The translations under genes and the position numbers were made by a program. The notes beneath the pieces were generated by a model. That model saw only the letters and a list, made by a program, of their open reading frames with translations, searched no databases and was not told where the DNA came from. This document shows, piece by piece, positions 41,054-50,001 of a stretch of 64,000 bases of DNA; within the stretch, counting starts at the first letter, position 1, and every line of letters begins with the position of its first letter. Source of the DNA: an uncultured Acetatifactor sp. (GTDB lineage Bacteria; Bacillota; Clostridia; Lachnospirales; Lachnospiraceae); assembly GCA_910585015.1 (NCBI GenBank), contig CAJUCT010000023.1, positions 6,453-70,452 on the forward strand, written 5' to 3'.

Positions 41054-41101
41054 AAGAAGAAAAGTGTTATTTGACAGAAAACTATATCCAAGGAGGAAAA
41101 T

Positions 41102-42370
41102 ATGGCAGATATCAGACCATTTCAGGCATACAGGCCGGCCCGGGGGCTCGAGGCGGAAATCGCGGCCCTGCCCTATGACGTATACAACAGGGAAGAAGCG
41201 ATGGCGGAGGTGAAAAAACACCCCGGCTCTTTTCTCTCTATTGACCGCGCGGAGACCCAGTTTGCTCCCGATGTTGACATCTATGCGGACTGTGTCTATG
41301 AGAAAGCCCATGACATGCTGTGGCAGTGGATAAGGGATGGCCGTTTTGTCCAGGAGGACAAGCCCTGCTACTATATCTATGAACAGGTCATGGAGGGACG
41401 GAGTCAGAAGGGCATTGTGGCCTGCGCTTCCATTGACGACTATCTGAACCAGGTGATCAAAAAACATGAGAACACCCGTGCGGACAAGGAGCAGGACAGG
41501 ATTCGCCATGTGGACGCCTGCAATGCCCAGACAGGTCCCATTTTCCTGGCCTACCGCAACCAGGCGGCGCTGCAGCAGGTGATAGCCCAGGTGACAGAGG
41601 GCCCGGCGGTCTATGACTTTACCGCGCAGGACGGCATCACGCACAGAGTCTGGGTAGTGTCTGACGAGCAGCAGATGCGGACCATTCGAGAGACTTTTGC
41701 CGCCATGGAGCAAATCTATATTGCGGACGGACACCACCGCTGCGCCTCCGCCGTGAAGGTGGGACTTGGGCGCAGGGAGATGAATCCGTCCCACACCGGG
41801 GAGGAGGAGTACAACTTTTTCCTGTCGGTGCTGTTTTCCGCAGATGAATTGAAAATCCTGGACTATAACCGGGTGGTGAAGGACTTAAACGGGTATGACC
41901 AGGAAGCTTTTCTGGAAAAAATCAGAGAGAAATTTGATGTGGAATGTCTGGGGGAATCCCCCTGCAGGCCGGAGAAAAAGTGCCAGTTCGGCATGTATCT
42001 GCACGGGCAGTGGTATCGTCTCACAGCCCATGGGGACATTCGCAGCCAGGACGCGGTGGAGGGGCTGGACGTATCTATTTTGCAGGAGCATCTCTTAGCG
42101 CCCATTCTGGGCATCGGGGATCCCAAGACCGACAAGCGCATTGACTTTGTGGGAGGAATCCGCGGGCTGGAAGAACTGGAGAGAAGGACGCAGACGGATA
42201 TGGAGGTGGCTTTTGCCCTGTATCCCACCTCCATCTATGAGTTGTTTGCCGTGGCGGATGCGGGCAGGCTGATGCCCCCCAAGTCCACCTGGTTTGAGCC
42301 CAAACTCAGAAGCGGGCTGTTTGTACATACCTTTTCCTGCGGCAGTATGGCACCCGCAGCGCAAGGATAA
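41102..42370 (+). CDS. DUF1015 family protein
   Basis: A 422-residue cytosolic protein of family DUF1015, whose biochemical role is not established. Family segments: IRPFQAYRPA and LPYDVYNREEA at the N-terminus, HENTRADKEQDRIRH, IADGHHRCASA, and FVGGIRGLEELE near the end. In many Firmicutes this gene directly follows serC-serA, which suggests a link to serine or phosphoserine metabolism. Here a 3.7-kb AT-rich island separates them, and the gene has acquired its own promoter. AGGAGG precedes the start. glgB follows through an element A leader. Confidence 0.88.
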   Translation: MADIRPFQAYRPARGLEAEIAALPYDVYNREEAMAEVKKHPGSFLSIDRAETQFAPDVDIYADCVYEKAHDMLWQWIRDGRFVQEDKPCYYIYEQVMEGRSQKGIVACASIDDYLNQVIKKHENTRADKEQDRIRHVDACNAQTGPIFLAYRNQAALQQVIAQVTEGPAVYDFTAQDGITHRVWVVSDEQQMRTIRETFAAMEQIYIADGHHRCASAVKVGLGRREMNPSHTGEEEYNFFLSVLFSADELKILDYNRVVKDLNGYDQEAFLEKIREKFDVECLGESPCRPEKKCQFGMYLHGQWYRLTAHGDIRSQDAVEGLDVSILQEHLLAPILGIGDPKTDKRIDFVGGIRGLEELERRTQTDMEVAFALYPTSIYELFAVADAGRLMPPKSTWFEPKLRSGLFVHTFSCGSMAPAAQG

Positions 42371-42376
42371 TAATAT

Positions 42377-42475
42377 AACAGCATCTGCCCAAAAGCGCGC
42401 CGCAAGGCATATGGACGCCCAAGCTGCCATATGCCAAACAAGGGACTTGCCTGCTTTCAGGACGGATGCGGAATC
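42377..42475 (+). repeat. element A leader repeat (glgB)
   Basis: 99 bp, AACAGCA to GCGGAA(T). Inner arms GGCATATGG/CCATATGCC are perfect and the core is GGACGCCCAAGCTGCC. The outer stem (CTGCCC/GGACGG) is weaker than in other members. It ends 37 nt before the glgB ATG. Confidence 0.75.
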
Positions 42476-42512
42476 CAAAATAATAAAGAAGCCATACAGA
42501 AAAGAGGCGACT

Positions 42513-45014
42513 ATGGACAATAAGCTGTATAAACTAATGAATTGGCCTGCGATAGAAGAGATTGTCTACTCCGAGTGCGACCACCCTCACGATCTGCTGG
42601 GTCCTCACAAGGCGGGCAGCCAGATGCTGGTACAGGCGTTTTATCCGGGGGCGGTGGAGATGACTTTGCAGCTGGTGAAGAGCGGCAGGGAATATCCCAT
42701 GGACATGGCTGATGAGGAGGGATTTTTTGCGGTGCTGATACCGGAGAAGGAACTGGGAGCATACTGCTATGTGGCGACGGATCAGGACGGAAATGTGGTT
42801 CGGGTGCAGGATCCTTATCGGCATACCCCCATGATCACCAAAAAAGACACGGAAAAGTTCGACGCCGGTATCCATTATACTATATATGAAAAGCTGGGAG
42901 CGCATCCCTGTACTCTGGACGGGGAGGAGGGAACCTATTTTGCCGTATGGGCCCCCAATGCCATGCGGGTCAGTGTGGTGGGGGATTTCAACAGATGGGA
43001 TGGCCGTGCCCACCAGATGCGCCGCTTGTGGGACAGCGGTATCTTTGAACTGTTCATTCCCCAGGTGGGCGTGGGCAGCATCTACAAGTTTGAAATCAAG
43101 GCCAGGGGAGGACTGACTTTCCTGAAATCGGACCCCTATGGCAACGCGGCACAGCTTCGCCCGGACAACGCCTCCGTGGTGGCGGACATCGGCCATTTTA
43201 CCTGGGAAGATGAGGAGTTTATCAGAGAACGCAAAGAATTTCAGGGGGGTAATGCCCCTGTCAGCGTCTATGAGATGTATATGGGTTCCTTTCTGGAGCC
43301 CCGGGAAGGCGAGCCATACGCCAATTACAGAGACATTGCCCCCAAGGTGGTGGCCTATGTGAAGGAGATGGGCTATACCCATGTGGAACTGATGCCCATC
43401 ATGGAGCATCCCTTCGACGGATCCTGGGGGTACCAGGTCATTGGTTATTATGCACCCACTGCCCGGTACGGCAGCCCCGAGGACTTTATGTATTTTGTCA
43501 ACGAACTGCACAAGGCGGGCATCGGCGTGATTCTGGACTGGGTGCCGGCTCATTTTCCCAGAGATACCCATGGATTGTCCGGCTTTGACGGCACATGCCT
43601 GTATGAGCATCAGGATCCCCGTCAGGGCTTTCATCCCCACTGGGGAACGCTGATCTACAATTACGGAAGGCCCCAGGTGTCCAACTATCTGATAGCTAAT
43701 GCGCTGTTCTGGGTGGAGAAATTTCACGCGGACGGCATCCGCATGGACGCCGTGGCCAGCATGCTGTATCTGGACTATGGCAAAAATGACGGGGAATGGG
43801 TGGCCAACATGTACGGCGGCAAGGAGAATCTGGAGGCCATGGAGATGATCAAGCATCTGAACTCCATCCTGAAAAAGCGCAATCCAGGCGTGTTGTCCAT
43901 CGCGGAGGAGAGCACCGCGTTCCCCCTGATCACCGAGGCGCTGGACAAGGGCGGCCTGGGCTTTGACTTAAAGTGGAACATGGGCTTTATGAATGATTAT
44001 CTGGGCTATATCCGGATGGATCCCTATTTCCGCAGCCATCACCACGGGGAGCTTACTTTCAGCATGATCTATGCCTACAGCGAGAAATTCCAGCTGGTGT
44101 TCTCCCACGACGAGGTGGTGCACGGCAAGGCCACCATGGCGGGGAAGATGCCCGGCAGCAGGGAGGAAAAGCTGGCCAATCTGCGTCTGACCTACGCCTA
44201 CATGATGACTCATCCCGGCAAGAAGCTGCTGTTTATGGGCCAGGAGTTGGCGGAATTTGACGAGTGGAACGAGAACAGGAGAGTGCAGTGGGAACTGCTG
44301 GAGGTGCCGGAGCACAAGGGCGTGGCGGAGTTATATAAGGATTTGAACCATCTGTACCGCAGGGAGACCGCCCTGTATGAATTGGATCAGGATCCCACGG
44401 GTTTTGCCTGGATCAATGCCATCTCCGGCAATGACTGCTATCTGAGTTATCTGCGGAAGGGCAGGGATGCTGCGGATATGCTGCTGGTGGTGGCGAATTT
44501 TGCGGGGGTGGCTCAGGAGATTCGCACAGGCGTTCCTTTTGACGGCAAATATAAGGAAATTCTGAATACGGATGAAAAAATATACGGCGGCACAGGGGTG
44601 GTAAATAAGAAGGCCCTGGCCGCGCAGGACATTGAGTGGGACGAGCAGGCGGTGTCTATCAGCGTCAAGCTGGCACCTCTGTCTCTGAGTATCCTGCGCT
44701 TTGAACCATACACCGAGGCAGAACTGAACCGGGTCATCGAGGAGCGTGTGCGTAAAAAGCTGGCGCTGATCAAGGAAAATACCCCCAAGAAGGCATCGGG
44801 TAGAACGGTGGCCGGGAAGGACAGCGATACGGAAAAGGCGACAGAAGCTGGGGAGAAGGCTGCTTCTAAGAAGGCGGCAGGCGCTGGGGGGAAGGCGGCT
44901 CCGAAAAAGCAGGTCAGCGCCGCAGGTATGACTGCGTCGGGGAAGAAGAAGGTTTCCGATAAAACGGTAGGTACTGCAGATGGAAAGAAAAAAAGGGAGG
45001 CGGTATCCCAGTAG
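42513..45014 (+). CDS. glgB: 1,4-alpha-glucan branching enzyme with Lys/Ala-rich tail
   Basis: Makes alpha-1,6 branches in glycogen. The 833-residue protein has the N1/CBM48 regions (about 25-240), then the GH13 catalytic barrel: GVILDWVPAHFPRDT, GIRMDAVASMLYLDYG with the nucleophile Asp, IAEESTAFPLI with the acid Glu, and FSHDEVVHGK with the transition-state Asp. A beta-domain ends at about residue 735. Some 85 residues of Lys/Ala/Gly/Thr-rich sequence follow (KKAAGAGGKAAPKK and similar), resembling a histone H1-like tail, which is unusual for GlgB. The start at 42513 follows AGAGG and matches the family start. No glgC, glgA or glgP adjoins. Confidence 0.95.
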   Translation: MDNKLYKLMNWPAIEEIVYSECDHPHDLLGPHKAGSQMLVQAFYPGAVEMTLQLVKSGREYPMDMADEEGFFAVLIPEKELGAYCYVATDQDGNVVRVQDPYRHTPMITKKDTEKFDAGIHYTIYEKLGAHPCTLDGEEGTYFAVWAPNAMRVSVVGDFNRWDGRAHQMRRLWDSGIFELFIPQVGVGSIYKFEIKARGGLTFLKSDPYGNAAQLRPDNASVVADIGHFTWEDEEFIRERKEFQGGNAPVSVYEMYMGSFLEPREGEPYANYRDIAPKVVAYVKEMGYTHVELMPIMEHPFDGSWGYQVIGYYAPTARYGSPEDFMYFVNELHKAGIGVILDWVPAHFPRDTHGLSGFDGTCLYEHQDPRQGFHPHWGTLIYNYGRPQVSNYLIANALFWVEKFHADGIRMDAVASMLYLDYGKNDGEWVANMYGGKENLEAMEMIKHLNSILKKRNPGVLSIAEESTAFPLITEALDKGGLGFDLKWNMGFMNDYLGYIRMDPYFRSHHHGELTFSMIYAYSEKFQLVFSHDEVVHGKATMAGKMPGSREEKLANLRLTYAYMMTHPGKKLLFMGQELAEFDEWNENRRVQWELLEVPEHKGVAELYKDLNHLYRRETALYELDQDPTGFAWINAISGNDCYLSYLRKGRDAADMLLVVANFAGVAQEIRTGVPFDGKYKEILNTDEKIYGGTGVVNKKALAAQDIEWDEQAVSISVKLAPLSLSILRFEPYTEAELNRVIEERVRKKLALIKENTPKKASGRTVAGKDSDTEKATEAGEKAASKKAAGAGGKAAPKKQVSAAGMTASGKKKVSDKTVGTADGKKKREAVSQ

Positions 45015-45035
45015 GCTGAAAGGAGCAGTAATAAA

Positions 45036-45908
45036 ATGTTTGTACGTGTAATTGTTCCCAGGGCAGCCACCGGGCAGACATCCCAGCTTGACCCCGGGGC
45101 GATAGAGAAATTTTTCTCCGAACTGCCGGAAAAGGCAATGAATATGGGACTGCGGATCGTGCTGGCCTTGGTGGTATTCCTGCTGGGGGTGCAGGTGATC
45201 AAGTTGGTCCGCAAGCTTGTAAAAAAATCCCTGGTGCGGGGAAAGGTGGATGTGGGGGTCCAGCAGTTTACCGATTCTTTTCTCAAGACGGTGCTGTATA
45301 TTCTGCTGATCTTCATGATTGCCGGGGGCTTCGGCGTGGACGCTGCCAGCGTAGTGGCTCTGCTGGGGTCCGCAGGCGTGGCCATCGGCCTGGCGGTGCA
45401 GGGGAGTCTCTCCAATCTGGCGGGAGGAGTGTTGATCCTGATTCTAAAACCTTTTCTGGTGGGGGATTATATCATTGACGAGGGCGGCAAGGAGGGCACG
45501 GTGACGGAGATCCAGCTGTTTTACACCAAGCTGCTGACCCCGGACAACCGGACTGTGGTATTACCCAACGGAACCCTGGCCAACGGCAGCCTGGTGAATA
45601 TCACCACGGACAAGTACCGCAGATGCGATATCTCCGTGGGGATTTCCTATGGTTCCGACATCCGGGTTGCCAGAGAGGCGCTGATGGATTTGCTGTCAGG
45701 GGATTCGGCGGTGTTGAAGGATCGGGAGATGCGTGTGGTGGTGGATTCGCTGGGAGACAGCGCCATACAGCTGATCATTCGCTGCTGGTTCACCAACGAG
45801 GAATACTGGGACGGGCGTTACCGCCTGACGGAGGGGGTCAAGTATGCTCTGGATCGGGCCGGTATCCAGATTCCCTATCCCCAGCTGGATGTGCATGTGC
45901 AGCAGTGA
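45036..45908 (+). CDS. small-conductance mechanosensitive channel (MscS family)
   Basis: A 290-residue inner-membrane channel that opens under membrane tension. TM helices lie at about 35-58 (LRIVLALVVFLLGVQVIKLV), 85-105 and the pore helix TM3 (VVALLGSAGVAIGLAVQGSL). The beta-domain begins with FLVGDYIIDEGGKEGTVTEI and contains RTVVLPNGTLANGSLVN, both typical of MscS. The length matches E. coli MscS (286). It begins 22 bp behind glgB with GGAG at good distance, so readthrough is likely. Confidence 0.95.
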   Translation: MFVRVIVPRAATGQTSQLDPGAIEKFFSELPEKAMNMGLRIVLALVVFLLGVQVIKLVRKLVKKSLVRGKVDVGVQQFTDSFLKTVLYILLIFMIAGGFGVDAASVVALLGSAGVAIGLAVQGSLSNLAGGVLILILKPFLVGDYIIDEGGKEGTVTEIQLFYTKLLTPDNRTVVLPNGTLANGSLVNITTDKYRRCDISVGISYGSDIRVAREALMDLLSGDSAVLKDREMRVVVDSLGDSAIQLIIRCWFTNEEYWDGRYRLTEGVKYALDRAGIQIPYPQLDVHVQQ

Positions 45909-45998
45909 AGCTGCTGAAGGCGGCGGATATTGCTTTCACAGGAGTGTGAAAAGCAATAATAGAATAGTTAAAATAGTATGGACGGAGGAAACGGTAAA

Positions 45999-47069
45999 AT
46001 GGCGATTGTAGATGTTGTAAAGTATAACGGGGAGCCCGGTCTGCTTGCCTGGAAGTTCCCGGAGGAGGAACTGGGGACGTGGACGCAGCTGATCGTGAAT
46101 GAATCCCAGGAGGCAGTTCTGTTCAGGGACGGGAGAGCGATGGATGTATTTGGGGCCGGAAGGCATACCCTGGAGACGCAGAACATTCCCATTTTGAACA
46201 AGATCATAAATCTGCCCTTCGGCGGCAGATCCCCTTTTGCGGCAGAGGTGTGGTATGTCAATAAGCTTTCCACCCTGGATGTCAAATGGGGGACGCCGTC
46301 TCCCATCCAAATGCAGGATTCCAGATACCGGATATTTGTGCCGGTCCGTGCCAACGGCATGTTTGGTATCCGGGTGGAGGACGCAATGAAATTTCTGGTA
46401 AAGCTTGTGGGAACCATGCCGGCTTTTGACAGGAACATGCTTGTGAATCATTTCAGGGGTCTATGCGTCACCAAGGTCAAAGATGCCCTGTCCTCCTATC
46501 TTTTGAAAAAGCAGATCAGCGTTATGGAGATAAATGCGTATATCGACGAACTCTCCGGGTATATGAAGGAGAGAATCGAGCCGGATATGGCGGAGTACGG
46601 GATCAAGCTGATTAATTTTTATGTAAATGAAATCAGTGTCCCGGAGGATGACCCTTCGGTAAAGAAATTGAAGGACGCTCTGGCTAAAAAGGCGGAGATG
46701 GATATTATCGGATTCGACTACAGACAGGAGAGGTCTTTTGACGCCCTGGAGGGAGCGGCCACCAACCCCGGATCAGCCGGCGCACTGTTCATGGGCGCGG
46801 GCATTGGTACAGGCATGGGCCTGGGCATGAGCGGCGCAATGGGGTCAGCTTTTGGAGAGATCAGCAGGGAAATCAGGACCGAAGAGCCCAAGGAGAGTCC
46901 GGGGCCGGATATGCAGATGGCATGTCCCGGCTGTGGCAGAAAGATACCGGCAAAGGGGCGTTTTTGTCCGGAGTGCGGGACGCCGCTGGCAAAAAAATGT
47001 CCCAAATGTAATGCCGCCATTGACGGCGATCCCAGATTTTGCCCGGAGTGCGGGGAGAAGCTGAAGTAG
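45999..47069 (+). CDS. SPFH-domain protein with two C-terminal zinc ribbons (YdjI-like)
   Basis: A 356-residue protein like B. subtilis YdjI: an SPFH/band-7-type region (about 20-250; VNESQEAVLFRDGRAMDVFG, PVRANGMFGIRVEDAMKFLV), a Gly/Met-rich linker (GIGTGMGLGMSGAMGSAFGE), and two zinc ribbons (CPGCGRKIPAKGRFCPECG and CPKCNAAIDGDPRFCPECG). In Bacillus such genes sit with pspA-type envelope-stress genes. The start at 45999 follows GGAGGA; the ATG at 45978 has no such site. Its neighbours are mscS and two further putative envelope genes, which fits a membrane-stress role (inferred). Confidence 0.88.
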   Translation: MAIVDVVKYNGEPGLLAWKFPEEELGTWTQLIVNESQEAVLFRDGRAMDVFGAGRHTLETQNIPILNKIINLPFGGRSPFAAEVWYVNKLSTLDVKWGTPSPIQMQDSRYRIFVPVRANGMFGIRVEDAMKFLVKLVGTMPAFDRNMLVNHFRGLCVTKVKDALSSYLLKKQISVMEINAYIDELSGYMKERIEPDMAEYGIKLINFYVNEISVPEDDPSVKKLKDALAKKAEMDIIGFDYRQERSFDALEGAATNPGSAGALFMGAGIGTGMGLGMSGAMGSAFGEISREIRTEEPKESPGPDMQMACPGCGRKIPAKGRFCPECGTPLAKKCPKCNAAIDGDPRFCPECGEKLK

Positions 47070-47073
47070 CAAA

Positions 47074-47100
47074 ATGGTGCAGACAGGGAGGCAGCGGAAC
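47074..47100 (+). repeat. element A fragment (3' arm only)
   Basis: GACAGGGAGGCAGCGGAAC at 47082-47100 repeats the 3' arm of the full element that follows at 47105-47202. It is probably the remnant of a tandem duplication. Confidence 0.65.
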
Positions 47101-47104
47101 TCTT

Positions 47105-47202
47105 AACAGCAGCCTCCCTGCCAGCGCCTGGAAGAACTACTGGCCGTATTTTGGCCGGGAGTTCTTCCGTTGGGAATGGTGCTGGCAGGGAGGCAGCGGA
47201 AC
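47105..47202 (+). repeat. element A leader repeat (zinc-ribbon/LRR gene)
   Basis: 98 bp with a long outer stem GCCTCCCTGCCAGC / GCTGGCAGGGAGGC and an inner stem GGAAGAACT/AGTTCTTCC enclosing GGCCG...GGCCGG. Both stems differ from the other loci, while AACAGCA and GCGGAAC are kept. It ends 19 nt before the start codon. Confidence 0.85.
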
Positions 47203-47221
47203 TCTTAATAGGAGAAATGAC

Positions 47222-49180
47222 ATGGGAGATACAGTAAAAATAACGGATTTAAAATGTCCCGGATGCGGCAGCGCCTTGAAGATGCCCGCCGAGGGCGCCA
47301 AGAAGGTTCAGTGCGAATATTGCGGCAATGAATACATTATAGATGCGGGTCAGGAAGCGCCCGGCGCCCGCCGGGCCCCCCAGTGGGATCCGGCGGCAGG
47401 TCAGGGGATGCCCGGCGGGCGTCGGATTCCCCGGTGGGAACCGGCGCCCCAGGAAGGCAAATCGGAGTCGGTGTCCAAGGGTTCCATTGTTGGCTCTATA
47501 ATCGGTGTGCTCTGTCTGTTTGTCCTGGTGGGAGTCAGAGCCTACTGGAGGGCACAGGATCGGGAGGCCGCAAGGCAGGCGGCGCAGCGGGAGGTTGTGG
47601 AGTCCATGGCGGCGAGTATCAACACATACAATCCCTATACCACGGACAAAGAAGAGGAGGGCCAGGAAGCCCTTTCCGGCATATTGGAGCAGATGGTTGT
47701 CACCGTCTTTGGAAAAGAGGCGGACAGCGTGACGCAGGAGGAACTGGATCAGATCCAGTGGATTGCGGATCGAAGTGATTTTGATAATATGTACATTGGC
47801 TACAGCTTTGAAAATCCGCTGGAAAACCCTGACGCGCAGCTGGAATGGCTCACCTTCCCCTCCGGGAGCGACAGGGGCTATTCGGGACTGTATATGTTTG
47901 GGGGACTTAAAAAGCTGGATATAAAGGGCTCCCTTTCTCAGTGCGATTTGCAGGGGCTTTCACTGGAGAGTCTTTCGGCGTCCTTCAGTTCCCTGGCGGA
48001 CGCGGCCCGGGCTTTGGACGATCCTGCCACCATCCGCCAGCTGTCTCTGGGCAGTTCGGTAAAAAGTCTGGAGGGGCTGGATCTATTCCCCAATCTGGAG
48101 AGTCTCACCATAGATGCCGACGATATGAGCGATGTGAATGAGGTGGTGGCGCTGGGGCAGCTGAAGTCCCTCACTTTGGAGGATGCGGATGCCATAAGCG
48201 ACTTCGCCGTTTTTGCTGCCATGGGGAATCTGGAGGAACTTTATATTGAATCGGAAAATCTGAAATCTTTGGACTTCTTAAAGAGGATGCCCCAGCTGAA
48301 AAGCCTCGGTCTCTCCGACGGGGAACTTTTGAGTCTTGACGGAATAGAGGCGCTGGAGGGTCTTGAGAGGCTTTCGGTGACGGACTGCGGGGAACTGAAA
48401 AGTATGGACGCTGTAGCCGCTCTCACGGGGCTTACGGAATTGTCACTGGAGAAACCCTATAACTGCGAGGAGCCGTCCCTTGCAGGTCTGACCGGGCTTA
48501 AGAGACTGACGCTGGACAACTTTGACTCCTGTGCGTTTTTGTCCAAATTGACAGAACTGGAGGAACTGACTCTGCGCAGCTGTGACATGCCGTCCAATAT
48601 TGATCTGTCGGGGCTGACTCAGCTGAAAAGACTGACTTGTACCACTTTTTATCAGGACAGATCCCTGGCCTTTGTCAAGAATATTTCCTCGCTGGAATAT
48701 TTGAATCTGGGCGGAATGGTGACATATGAGGATATCTCAGGCATATTTGCGCTGCCTAACATCCGGGAACTTAAGTTAAGCGGTATGGAGTGTGAGATTG
48801 ATTTTGACCGGGTGGGAGACAATTCTTCTCTGGAGTCTCTGGAAATGGCCGGTGTAAGGCTGTATGAGAATGTGAAGGTATACAGTTCGGGGGGAATGAC
48901 AAGTGTATACTACGATGATGTGTTCCTGGCGGAACATCTGGACTTTTTCGAGCATTTCCCCAGCCTGAGAAAGCTGGATGTAGCGGACAACGAACTCAAG
49001 GATCTGGAATTTGCAGGCAGCCTTGTGAATCTGGAGGAGATAGATTTCTCGGAGAACTATGTGACGGATATGCATGTGCTGGCCTCGATTCCGTCCCTGC
49101 GGCTGGTGAACTGCACGGGGAATCCTATAAGCAATCTGCGGGTTCTGGACGAGAACCATGTTCACGTTATAAACGAATAG
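47222..49180 (+). CDS. zinc-ribbon, single-TM, leucine-rich-repeat membrane protein
   Basis: A 652-residue protein with a cytosolic N-terminal zinc ribbon (LKCPGCGSALKMP...CEYCGNEYI, about residues 11-38), a Pro/Arg-rich linker, one TM helix (about 88-110, GSIIGVLCLFVLVGV), and a predicted external part. From about residue 210 to the end it holds LRRs of the SDS22/internalin-like kind (LFPNLESLTIDADDMSD, LVNLEEIDFSENYVTD). There is no sorting signal. Start at 47222 follows AGGAG. It follows the SPFH gene, whose product also has zinc ribbons. Topology and ligand are inferred. Element A forms the leader. Confidence 0.85.
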   Translation: MGDTVKITDLKCPGCGSALKMPAEGAKKVQCEYCGNEYIIDAGQEAPGARRAPQWDPAAGQGMPGGRRIPRWEPAPQEGKSESVSKGSIVGSIIGVLCLFVLVGVRAYWRAQDREAARQAAQREVVESMAASINTYNPYTTDKEEEGQEALSGILEQMVVTVFGKEADSVTQEELDQIQWIADRSDFDNMYIGYSFENPLENPDAQLEWLTFPSGSDRGYSGLYMFGGLKKLDIKGSLSQCDLQGLSLESLSASFSSLADAARALDDPATIRQLSLGSSVKSLEGLDLFPNLESLTIDADDMSDVNEVVALGQLKSLTLEDADAISDFAVFAAMGNLEELYIESENLKSLDFLKRMPQLKSLGLSDGELLSLDGIEALEGLERLSVTDCGELKSMDAVAALTGLTELSLEKPYNCEEPSLAGLTGLKRLTLDNFDSCAFLSKLTELEELTLRSCDMPSNIDLSGLTQLKRLTCTTFYQDRSLAFVKNISSLEYLNLGGMVTYEDISGIFALPNIRELKLSGMECEIDFDRVGDNSSLESLEMAGVRLYENVKVYSSGGMTSVYYDDVFLAEHLDFFEHFPSLRKLDVADNELKDLEFAGSLVNLEEIDFSENYVTDMHVLASIPSLRLVNCTGNPISNLRVLDENHVHVINE

Positions 49181-49210
49181 TCATACAACGAAAAGAGGAG
49201 AATGATTTTT

Positions 49211-49996
49211 ATGAAAACGGAGATGACAAAGGATTTAAAGAAAAGGGTTGATAAGTACGGGAGTGTGCTGGCGGCTTTCAGATCTCAGGGCGGTGGCGGA
49301 AAGGGACTGATGGCGGGCGGTATCATGCTGCTTGTCTGCGGCGTATTGTTTGGGGGGCTGCTGATGTTTGTGAAAGTGGTTGGCGGTATTGTAGTTTTTG
49401 CCGTTTTTGCCTTTCCCGGGCTGGCCATGTTTGTGCCGGGTATGGTGCTGGATAAAAATAGGCAGGCGGGCTATCTGGAGTATTATCAGAAACAGACGGG
49501 GTATAGTTTGGAGGAACTGCGGGAGGCCGACCGGGAACTGCTGAGTCCGGATGCGGTGAAAGTCATAAGCAAGACCAACAGATCGGCCGGGAAACAGGAG
49601 ACGGTGTTTTTTATCACGCCGCACTATTTCCTGTCTATCTGGCCGATTTACGGATGTTATCTGCGAAAGCTGGATGACATTGTGGCGGCTTTTTACTCCA
49701 ATGAGATTCCCGGGATTAACGGATATCGTCAGAATCTGTTTATCATAACGCGGCAGGACGCGCAGAATAAGGGGCGTAAGAATGAATATACCGGGAAACA
49801 GTATGGGGGATTTGAGAACGGACAATTGACCGATCTGAAAAACTGCCGGGAGATCTGTGACGAGGCCCTGAGTGAGATGGCGGCCAGGGCGCCCCATATT
49901 ATTACCAGCCAGTATATTGTTGTGAAAGGCGTCAAGTATAATCTGCTCAGCATGGAGGACTGGCAGAGGGATTGGGCGTATATTCTGGAGGAATAA
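49211..49996 (+). CDS. membrane protein of unknown function (two TM helices)
   Basis: A 261-residue protein with two close TM helices (about residues 30-80; GGIMLLVCGVLFGGLLMFV, VVFAVFAFPGLAMFVPGMVL) and a soluble C-terminal part (about 85-261) that contains FFITPHYFLSIWPIYGCYLR. This layout resembles DUF-type Clostridial proteins found next to zinc-ribbon proteins, but I cannot name the family. The start at 49211 lies 10 nt behind GAGGAG; an ATG at 49202 is too close to that site. It is 30 bp behind the LRR gene and carries the glf ribosome binding site in its last codons, so they form one operon. Confidence 0.8.
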   Translation: MKTEMTKDLKKRVDKYGSVLAAFRSQGGGGKGLMAGGIMLLVCGVLFGGLLMFVKVVGGIVVFAVFAFPGLAMFVPGMVLDKNRQAGYLEYYQKQTGYSLEELREADRELLSPDAVKVISKTNRSAGKQETVFFITPHYFLSIWPIYGCYLRKLDDIVAAFYSNEIPGINGYRQNLFIITRQDAQNKGRKNEYTGKQYGGFENGQLTDLKNCREICDEALSEMAARAPHIITSQYIVVKGVKYNLLSMEDWQRDWAYILEE

Positions 49997-50001
49997 ATAG
50001 T

